Of a stretch of DNA of 64,000 nucleotides, positions 47,335 to 56,500 are shown one piece after another. How positions within the stretch are numbered: the first letter of the stretch is position 1; each line of letters begins with the position of its first letter. This DNA comes from Onthophagus taurus (lineage: Eukaryota; Arthropoda; Insecta; Coleoptera; Scarabaeidae): NCBI RefSeq assembly GCF_036711975.1, contig NC_091972.1, forward strand, positions 39,995,001 to 40,059,000, read 5' to 3'. The notes under the pieces were generated by a model that was not told the DNA's origin, ran no database searches, and saw nothing but the letters and a program-made list of their open reading frames with translations. Both the position numbers and the translations under genes were made by a program.

Positions 47335-48110
47335 GGAAATAATTAGGGTTTTTTGAAAAATACACACACATCGCTATTTAACCTAGTGTGCCATGAATAC
47401 CTAGTGCGACCTAGTGGATAACCGAATGAAGTGCAGGTTTGAAAATTTGCAGATTTGTGATGTTTGATGCCAGCTTTTTACTAAAATATTTTCAGGTTCC
47501 GGGTGCTTGCGGTTACACCGGAAGAAATGACAATTTTCATATTGCAAATGGAACACCCTGAGTTTTGTAACATTTTTCAATCAAAAATGTCAACTACAAC
47601 GTTACTTTTTATAATTTATAAATCATCTACTTTGATCGCCGGAAAAAAAAAATTTTGTGTTGGGAATGTTGTTGTGGTTATGTAGGATCAGGAAGGAAAG
47701 AGTAAACAGTTTGACATTTGCTAAAGCTATGGTTTATTTCTGTTGGTGTGATGACTAAGTCACTTTTTGTAGTGATCTGTTCTCAAGAAATGCCACGTTT
47801 GGAATTTAGTAATGAGGATTATTTGAATTTGATAATAATTTATGGAGAGTGCAACCAAATAATTGCGCGTACGTGTCGGCTGCAACATACAAGTGGCCTA
47901 AAATTGAGTAAAAATTCCCGGTAACCGCAAGCACCCGGAACCTGAAAATATTTTAGTAAAAAGCTGGCATCAAACATCAGAAGTCTGCAAATTTTCAAAA
48001 GGCCAGTTCATATGATTATACATTAGGCCACACTAGGTATTCATGGCACACTAGGTTAAATATCGATATATGTGTGCATTTTTCAAAAAACCCTAATTAT
48101 CTCCCAAACT
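47335..48110. mobile_element. Mariner-like remnant with ~190-bp TIRs
   Basis: Arms: 47335-47525 and 47915-48110 (GGTTCCGGGTGCTTGCGGTT and its inverse near 47930). Between them a plus-strand fragment at 47790-47924 reads MPRLEFSNEDYLNLIIIYGE, the N-terminal HTH start of insect mariner-like transposases. The rest of the gene is deleted. Confidence 0.7.
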
Positions 48111-48749
48111 TTAAATGTTAGGTATAGGACATATGGGATATAAAAGATGTAAAATGAGACACCGAAGACGACTAAGTAATAAAATAATGGGGGGTGCCAT
48201 TTAAAAAAATGAAGTTATGGTATTTCCAAATTTCGAAAAGTTAACGTGCCGTAGTAAAGTGACCAAACGTTCTAGACAACCGTACTCCCCTCTACACACT
48301 CGTAAAGTTCTAATGGACGGTCGTCGTGGATGACCCTGTATTATACAGGTTGTGTCAAATGTCTTGAATATAGCCAATAACTTCGCCATTTGTGGTTTTA
48401 AAGAAAAATGTTTCAAATACAAGTTTCTTTATTAACCATGGCGCATCTTTTGGCGATATTTGTTTGTTTGTATTCTTTTTTGTTTCGTTGCTATGGCAAC
48501 CAACATTGTTATTTTAAATGGATGCCTATATTTTTTTTGCATACTTTGATAGATGATAAATCCCTCTATGTGATGAACATATCAAATCATATGGTTGTAT
48601 AAGAAAAAATCAAGAAAAAATGCGTTTTTTGAAAGTCTTAAATTAGCCAATTACAATCAAAGTAGGCACCGAAGACAGCTTTAAATGTCAAAAAAATTAC
48701 AGTTTCAACAATTATGAATAATTAATAATGTATGATCATTGATAACTGT

Positions 48750-49010
48750 CTTCGGCCATCAACTTTTTGGAAGGTTTTTAACAATTCCGGTGTTAAAACT
48801 TTTTTTTAATATTTTGGATACTGTGGGTTGTGTAATTTATGTATCCTGGTAAACATTATTGAACAGTGTACAAACTTCACTTTGAGTGCGTTTTCTATCA
48901 CCTGCGCCGTACCCATACATTATTAATATTTGGATTTTTTGTCGTTCGCTTAAGGGGGGAAACCACATTAGGAGGCTCATTTTCATTGATTTTTTAGGAT
49001 TTTTTTTGGG
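48750..49010 (-). pseudogene. Mariner-like transposase N-terminus, interrupted
   Basis: The minus strand near 48950-48760 reads LSERQKIQILIMYGYGAGDR, RTQSEVCTLFNNVYQD, ITQPTVSKI and GIVKNLPKS: the HTH domain of a mariner-like transposase. Its 5' end is cut by the insertion at 48954. Confidence 0.65.
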
Positions 49011-49831
49011 TGGGAAAAATTAATTAGAATTTAATACAATTTTGACACTATTTTGTTTATATTTCGAACAACTTTTGTGAATTTTTTTGAATAATTTTAT
49101 CGAAAGATAACAAAGTTATGCACTGGATGTCCGCTAGACGTCGTACCTAGAGTTCTCCAATTGCGGGACGTGTAGCCATTTCAATTTTCATCTGATATCA
49201 AAAAACTTTTCATTTTAGATTAATAACTTATTTTCTAAGAATATGAACCTCAATGCAGGTAAATGTAACAAAAATAAAAAAATTTGCAGGTATTGAAAAA
49301 ATTTACTTAAAATTTCACATTTTTTTTTACTAATTATGCAAAAAAAACTCTCTTCATATCATGATATCATCTCAATAATTGGTTCATATATTTCGTAATT
49401 TCATAAAGAATCATACTATCAATTTTCATAATGATTGGTTCATTACTTTTTGAGATAGAGTTCCCGCAAATGTTAAAAAAGTCATTTTGAGAAAAACGCT
49501 TTTGAAAAAAAAATCTCGAAAACAAAAAATTTAGAAAAGTTAACAATAATATAAAATAGTCATACATTAGTCCTTTTCTTCCTCATATGGTTCATTTTAC
49601 GCCTGCAGCAGCGCTTTTCGAGCTTCCCGACCTTCTTCGACTTCAATGAACTACGTCGATTCTGTCGACTCACGCGTAGGTTATCTATTTGTTCAGCGTA
49701 GTTGAAGCTTTACGTGCCTACTACAATTCTTGCTTCGTTCATGATCATCAGAAGGAATAAATTTCTTTCATTGAATAAGCCCGCGGCTAAGTACGATGCC
49801 AATTCGATGACTTCTAACGTGGTTTCCCCCC
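48954..49831. mobile_element. TTAA-flanked non-autonomous element
   Basis: GGGGGGAAACCACATTAG and the inverse of GGGGGGAAACCACGTTAG, each directly beside TTAA (48950-48953; 49832-49835). TTAA duplication points to a piggyBac-like transposase for mobilisation, although the termini differ from the CCC-type end at 7364. No gene inside. Confidence 0.8.
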
Positions 49832-50226
49832 TTAATTTCATCATATTTGTTTAAACTGTCAATTTTTTGACATTTAAAGCTGTCAACGGCGTTATTTCGG
49901 GGCCTACTTTGATTGTAACTTGCTGATTTAATATTTTCAGAGAACGCATTTTTTCTCGATTTTTTTCTAATACAACCATATGATTTGATATGTTCATCGC
50001 GTAGAGGGATTTATCCTCTATTAAAATGTGCAAAAAAACATATGCATCTCATTTAAAATAACAATGTTGGTTGCCATAGCAACGAAACAAAGAACAATGT
50101 AAACAAGTAAGTATCGCCAAAAAATGCGCCACAATTAATAAAAAATTTTTTATTTAAAACATTTTTCTTTGAAACCACAAATGGCGAAGTTAATGGCTAT
50201 ATTCCAGACATTTGACACACCTTGTA

Positions 50227-50349
50227 TTTAGTACTTCTAAAATAAATTTATATTGGAATGACTACCATTTACCAAAAATAGATTTCATGAATTAACCTTT
50301 CAATTTATGTATTTGTAAAATGTGTATACAAAACAAGAAAATAAAAATC
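50227..50349. other. Short gap, no gene
   Basis: AT-rich; nothing recognised. Confidence 0.4.
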
Positions 50350-50480
50350 TATCCGAACATTAGACCTAGAAGTAGAAAGTTTCGGGTTTAGCTATAAGTC
50401 TGTTAAGACAGCTAATTCCGGATGTTTCTTGCTCTAGGTCTAGTGTTAGTTCTAGTGTTAGCTCTAGTTTTAGTTGTTAA
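50350..50480. repeat. Dispersed 'tagttctag' repeat, copy 4
   Basis: Reads AGTTTCGGGTTTAGC and GTCTAGTGTTAGTTCTAGTG, TTTTAGTTG. Shares AGTTTCGGGTTTAGC with the linkers at 16394 and 18533. Confidence 0.65.
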
Positions 50481-50569
50481 GCGTTTGTTAATTCAAAGTG
50501 TGAAATAGTAGTTGCGTACCCATGACGTGGATGACATCACGAACGGGCCGTCGAGCTGTGCACTTGTTT

Positions 50570-51200
50570 CCGGGATGTAACAGTCCTCTTAGATTCTACC
50601 GTCCTTGGTAGAAACCTGCTTTTTGCGAAGTCAGTTAATCGTCACTGTGCAACGGGCGTTCCGTCTATCACGTCTACAGTACAATACCTCCTCGAGGTGC
50701 TGTTTCTGCTCGGAGATCCATCTTATCGTGGATAGAAGTTTTTAGGGCTGTTGGAAATGTTTCCCGCAAGAGAAAAGATTAACATATTATGACCGTTCCA
50801 TTAGAATACCAAACATCGACGCAGTCTCAACTTCAGTTTTGCGACAGCTCTGAGGCGCTCTGCTTAAAATGATACGGCTGTCTTGGCGCTCTCAGGTCGT
50901 TCAATTCTTTATGATGATACACACTTTCATTTATACAAAATAATCGCACAACAACTTTCCGAACGTGATTTGGTTTCACGACAAATGGCAGGTGAAACGC
51001 TCTTTGAGACTTTGCCTGCTAATGCAGTTGATTAATTCAGTGATGAGGCTCATTTGCATATCTCAGGTTATGTTAACAAACAAAATATGCGATATTTTCG
51101 CGATATCAATTCAAGGGAACTCCATAAGAGGTCTCATCATTGGGATCGGGTCACAGTTCAATCTTGTTGTTCTTCACTCATTTCTATTTTATTAGTGATA
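50570..51200 (+). pseudogene. Mariner-like transposase, degenerate
   Basis: Frame-shifted pieces: FVKSVNRHCATGVPSITSTV-like text near 50620, RAVGNVSRKRK near 50740, QQLSERDLVSRQMAGETLFE near 50950, FSDEAHLHISGYVNKQNMRY near 51035-51095 and LHKRSHHWDRVTVQSC. 'SDEAHFHLxGxVNKQNxRYW' surrounds the first catalytic Asp of this insect family. Many stops; no C-terminus. Confidence 0.7.
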
Positions 51201-51404
51201 TGTTAATTCATGAGTAGAATGAGTTGCCTCCATAATCTGTTGATTCCTTGCTTTTCTTCTTGGTTTCGTAGATAACGCAAATGTCTAATTTGTGCTTACG
51301 TTCCGTTTCGTTGGACCTTACGTTCCAACAAGCTATTTGCAACTGCATACTTTTTATACTAAAGGTGGAGTATTTTTATTAATGTAATGAAAGAGGTAGC
51401 TGTT

Positions 51405-52194
51405 TTACTCTAATAACTTCCGGTCTACCGGAAGTAGACCATAACTTCGTTATTTTAAATGGAATGCCATAGTTTTTATTACACCCATTAATTGTACGTA
51501 AAAAAATAGGTTGACTTTGATGAAAGTTATTGGTACCTAGCGTTTTGCGTTTTCGAGTTATTTTGGAGAAACGGTAATTCAATTTTTGACCATTCTGTAT
51601 AAGATACTCTAATACAATAAATGACAATCTATTTGAGAGCAACTGAAGAGTAATCGTGCCAATTTAGAGCTTTTTTGAATGAACGTTGGCTGGGATATTT
51701 GGTTTTAAAGATCATGGTGGCACAGTAGGCTTACACCATTGACTGGTACTATCCTAACTGACTCAATTCTCTTTGGTTCATTGTTTCGAATTAATTTGTT
51801 TATTTCCTTATTTTTTAAATAAATTGTATTTACTGTTATTACTTATGTGAACCAATAAATATTGTTTATAATTATTACTATTATGGTGAAATTTGCCAAA
51901 AAAAAAAACTTAAAATCAAAATAACTCGAAAACGAAAGATGCTAGGTACCAATAACTTTTATGAAAGTCAACATACGTTTTTACGTACAATTAAAAGGTG
52001 TAATAAAAACTATAGCGTTGCATTTAAAATAACGAAGTTGTGGTCTACTTCCGGTAGACCGGAAGTGGCAGCCATCTTGAAAATTTTTTAGATCGAAAGT
52101 TCCGAATAAACAACCCATGCTACCAATTTCAAAACTGTACGAATAGTGAAACTTAAAAAAGTTCTAACGAACCAGTTTCATAACACACCCTGTA
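51405..52194. mobile_element. Foldback element with ~165-bp arms
   Basis: Arms at about 51412-51575 and 51900-52070 include ACTTCCGGTCTACCGGAAGT, itself palindromic, and TATTGGTACCTAGC. The right end is AACACACCCTGTATA; the left terminus is missing. No gene. Confidence 0.7.
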
Positions 52195-52337
52195 TATTAG
52201 ACTACTTCCCATAGATCGGATGTGGTAGATATCTTGAAAATATTTGTATATAAAGGTATACAAATAAATAAATGATTTTGATAAATATTTTTTTATTTAA
52301 ATCTTTGATAATTTAAAAAACTCTATAACAATTCATA
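52195..52337. other. 3' flank of the DUF745-like gene
   Basis: AT-rich; contains the presumed 3' UTR. Confidence 0.4.
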
Positions 52338-53226
52338 TTAATGATGATAACCTTCAAAGCTTCCATGGTCTTGTAATCCAGCAGATTGAGCTTTTTCCGC
52401 TGCTTGGGCGGCGTTGGATTGAGCAATTTGTGCAGCAGCTTCGGCTTGTTGGGCAGCAGATTGAGTTACGTGTAAATCAGCTTGAGCAGATTGGAGTTGT
52501 TGGCTGAGAGAGTTGTACCTTTGTTGGGCGTGTCCTACCATAGCTTCTTGAGACCCCAATTCGGCGTGAGCGGCATCGGCAGCTTGTTGGGCATGGGCTA
52601 AAGTTCCTTGGGCGGCATTCAAAGCAGCACTAATAGCGTTTCCACCATTTTGAGCTTGATCGGCAGCAGCTTGAGAAGCTTCAGCGGATCTTTGGGCTTG
52701 CTCCAATTGACGAAGTTCAGCTTCGAGTTGTTGGTGAGCTTCGGCGACGTTTTGTTCGAGATGTTGAACTAAAATGTGTTTTCCGATGAGGGCAGCTTGA
52801 GCTGTTGCTGCAGCCTTTAAAAAAAGAAATTAAAACTCAAATTGATTAAGACTATTTTAAACTTACTCCGGCGGCTGCTTGGGCTAAAGTACTCTTTGCA
52901 GCAAAAGCGGCGTTTCTTCCAGCTGCATGTTGGTTAGCTACGGCGTTGTTGGCTTGATCGGCTGATCCTTGAGCGATTGTTTTTAATCCACTTCCAGCGC
53001 TGTAAGTGTCTTTTCCCCCATATCCTCCTCCGTATCCACCGTCAGAAATAGAAATAGACGAGAAATGTTCTCCAGCGGCCGATTCACTGTCACTAACAGC
53101 TGCTTGCCTTGTTTCAGCAAAATTGATTGCGACTATACCAACAAAAAATAAATTACAAAATCAATTTGTTTTCTTGTTTGTTGAATACTTACTTAAACAA
53201 GCGAAAATGACGTAGAATCTTGCCAT
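52338..53226 (-). CDS. Secreted Ala/Gln-rich protein, DUF745-like
   Basis: Coding exons 53226-53193, 53132-52867 and 52814-52338 join in frame to 258 residues. The N-terminus MARFYVIFACLIAINFAETR looks like a signal peptide. A Gly/Tyr stretch (DGGYGGGYGG) follows, then a long Ala/Gln-rich alpha-helical region with AAATAQAALIGKHILVQHLE and QLEQAQRSAEASQAAADQAQ, the pattern of insect DUF745 proteins, predicted coiled coil. No catalytic motif is visible. A non-coding first exon (about 53340-53296) and a 5' UTR intron (GTAAAAAG ... CTTGCAG, to 53239) are likely. Function unknown; a secreted or extracellular structural protein is an inference from composition. Confidence 0.88.
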
Positions 53227-53365
53227 TATTGTGGGTTACTGCAAGAAAAACAATGATTAATTAATATTAATTGTTTGTATTTATTTCCTTTTTACCAAGA
53301 GGATCTTGGGGATGTTGTATGTTTGAAGGTGGATGCCGAAGTGATTGTGATGGAACTCCTCCGAG

Positions 53366-53373
53366 TTTTTATA
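53366..53373 (-). promoter_or_regulatory. TATA box of the DUF745-like gene
   Basis: The minus strand reads TATAAAAA within TTCCTATAAAAACTCGG, about 30 bases before the probable transcription start near 53340. Confidence 0.6.
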
Positions 53374-53549
53374 GGAAGTTCGTGGCGTAAGCGGTCCAAA
53401 ATGTATTCTTAATTAATTGAAAGTTTATGGTCCGTTTGATAATTACGTCGGAATTTATGGAATTTTTAAATAGGTTTATTTTATGAAAGTGGGAGCTCTT
53501 AAATATAATTGATAATTAAACTAATCATAACGTTAAAAAAGTTTTATAT
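53374..53549. other. Intergenic gap
   Basis: No feature seen apart from the likely upstream promoter region of the DUF745-like gene. Confidence 0.4.
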
Positions 53550-56500
53550 TTAATTTGGTAATAAAAGATAATCTATAAGATATTCTTCGTTATACGAATA
53601 TTTTTTGGTTGGATTAAAAAATGGAATTGATTCTTTTAATTCTCCGCTAATTATTTCGTTTTGATCCGATCCATTTTCATTGTCTCGATTAAAATTTACT
53701 TCTGATAAACACATATTATTGATGCAATAAAAATCGATTGAATTTTCTCGATGACACCATGTTCCATCTGGAAAATGCGGCACACTTTCCATTTTATTTA
53801 GTTGTATTTTTGGAATGTTAAAAGTACCATTTTTGTTTCGACAGAAAATTGTGCAAGCTAACGATGGGGAATCTAACAAAAAATGAATAGTAAATAAAGT
53901 TATTTTTGCGATAATTGTATAATTTAAACCTAAATTGTGAGATCGTTGCAAACCATTGCCTTTTGAGTCTATTTCCGTTAAAATTCGAGAAAAATATTTA
54001 CATTTTTTCGAGGCGTAATCTGTAATAGAAATTCTTTTGGGGCAAATCTAAAATTAATGATGTCAATGTAAAGAGAAATCAGGGTATGTTTGCAAAATTA
54101 CATCTACATCGTCACATAATCTCGAATCTCCTTTGTTAATTTGATACCCCATTGAATTTGTTATACAACCCGATTCACATTCTTTAATATTCCAAATTTT
54201 TGTTCTTGTATTAGGATAATTATTCGTAGATTTTAAGCATTCCCCAGCATAACATTGCTGTAATTATAAATAAAATTATTTCCATATTAAACTGATTAAA
54301 TTCCTTACTTTATTTTCGTCACACTTTGTGCCATCTAATGGTGGTCCTGAAGAATAAATTTCCGCTTTACCTGGAAGAGTACATTTTAATGTTTGGCAAA
54401 TTTCGCTTTGATCTTCAACTGCGTATGATTTTTCGTTAGATAAAAATAATTCGCATTGTTTTTTAGGGGAATATAATCTACCGGGTGTTTCAAAAAATTT
54501 TGAATGATCAAATGTAGTTAAACCGACATCTTGAAGACATTTCTTTTTTCTGGCATAAAAAAAATGATACATGATTAAAAAAGATATTAATTCCGCCTTC
54601 GATTGAGTAGCCCAGTAAACACCGTTTCCGATTCCAAGCTTGGGTAAAGGAAATGGTTTGGATAATAAACGGATTAAAGATGAAGACATTGCGCAAAAAC
54701 GTAAAGAGAGATTACAACATAAATATATATTTGTTAATACGAGAGGTGAGAAATCGGCTGTTGACTATGTCAATACTAATAGTGCACTACAACCTAACTT
54801 ACTGCCTATTAATAGTCCAGAAACTGTACGTGCCCACACTAACTTCGGCAAATGCAAGAACACAACATGGCTTGGATATTATTAAAAGCGTCAAAGAAGA
54901 ACTAGGCTAAAGACACATTGATACACCAAACAATTGAAACACACCAAAGAATAACAAGCCGTACACGCAAAATGTGGAACACATAGGCGTACATAAAATA
55001 CTTGAACAATAGAACTTAGTAACAGTACGTTTGTTTCAAAGAGATTAGAAGTAGAATAGGAAATGACATTAGAGAGTTCAAAAGATAACCGGGAAAAATT
55101 TTTCAACCGAGTTGGAGCACGATTTAAGTTGTGGCTTGCAAAAGATTTCAAATACGTTGAGAAGGAGTAAGAAACCAGTCAATGAAGAGGTTGATGTGAA
55201 AGGACATAAATAGCGAAGACAAGCCGCCATAACAGAAATCACACCATTACAAAGTTAAGCAATACATTGACCTAAAGTCCCTAGATTTACAAAGTATCGC
55301 GGTTCATGAAGCCTGTTTTGAGCCAAAATGGCGGTTTGACAGCTTGTCACTGCATCTCACCACTTATTTACAAAAATATTGCCGTCTTGTTGCCTTCGGA
55401 GTTGCAAAAATGGTAGTAAGAAGGACTTTCGACTCTTCAGAGTACCACGAGAAAAAAAGAAAGGAAATTTGACGTAATGTTTTGGTTTGTAGTTTTAAAT
55501 TTCCCGCTTGACTTTCGAGCCAAAATGGCGTCAAACCGCGGTACTTTGTAAATCTAGGGACTTTATTATATAGTAAAGTCCCTAGATTTACAAAGTACCG
55601 CGGTTCATGAAGCCTGTTTTGAGCCAAAATGGCGGTTTGACAGCTTGTCACTGCATCTCACCATTTATTTACAAAAATATTGCCGTCTTGTTGCCTTCGA
55701 AGTTGCAAAAATGGCAGTAAGAAGGACTTTCGACTCTTCAGAGTACCACGAGAAAAAAAGAAAGGAAATTTAGCGTAATGTTTTGGTTTGTAGTTTTAAA
55801 TTTCCCGCTTGACTTTCGAGCCAAAATGGCGTCAAACCGCGGTACTTTGTAAATCTAGGGACTTTATTGTATAGTAAAGTCCCTAGATTTACAAAGTACC
55901 GCGGTTCCTGAAGCCTGTTTTGAGCCGAAATGGCGGTTTGACAGCTTGTCACTGCATCTCATCACTTATTTACAAAAATATTGCCGTCTTGTTGCCTCTG
56001 GAGTTGCAAAAATGGCAGTAAGAAGGACTTTTGGCTCTTCAGAGTACCACGAGAAAAAAAGAAAGGAAATTTAGCGTAATGTTTTGGTTTGTAGTTTTAA
56101 ATTTCCCGCTTGACTTTCGAGCCAAAATGGCGTCAAACCGCGGTACTTTGTAAATCTAGGGACTTTATTATATAGTAAAGTCCCTAGATTTACAAAGTAC
56201 CGCGGTTCATGAAGCCTGTTTTGAGCCAAAATGGCGGTTTGACAGCTTGTCACTGCATCTCACTACTTATTTACAAAAATATTGCCGTCTTGTTGCCTTC
56301 GGAGTTGCAAAAATGGCAGTAAGAAGGACTTTCGACTCTTTAGAGTACCACGAGAAAAAAAGAAAGGAAATTTGGCGTAATGTTTTGGTTTGTAGTTTTA
56401 AATTTCCTGCTTGACTTTCGAGCCAAAATGGCGTCAAACCGCGGTACTTTGTAAATCTAGGGACTTTATATATAGTAAAGTCCCTAGATTTACAAAGTAT

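Larger units (their letters stand above)
45040..48340. mobile_element. Nested TIR complex
   Basis: Outer ends TACAGGGTCATCCATGACCA (45040) and the inverse of TACAGGGTCATCCACGACGA (48340), with ACCGTCCATTAGAACTTTAC just inside both. Inner layers: arms 45320-45500 and 46405-46850 that enclose a Harbinger-type element; arms 46940-47090 and 48110-48310; a palindromic MITE at 47125-47310; a mariner-like remnant at 47335-48110. Confidence 0.8.
48344..50226. mobile_element. Mariner-like element with ~370-bp TIRs
   Basis: TACAGGTTGTGTCAAATGTC (48344) against the inverse of TACAAGGTGTGTCAAATGTC (50226). The arms include TTGCTATGGCAACCAACATT and its inverse. The interior holds a transposase fragment interrupted by a TTAA-flanked element. 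Confidence 0.85.
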
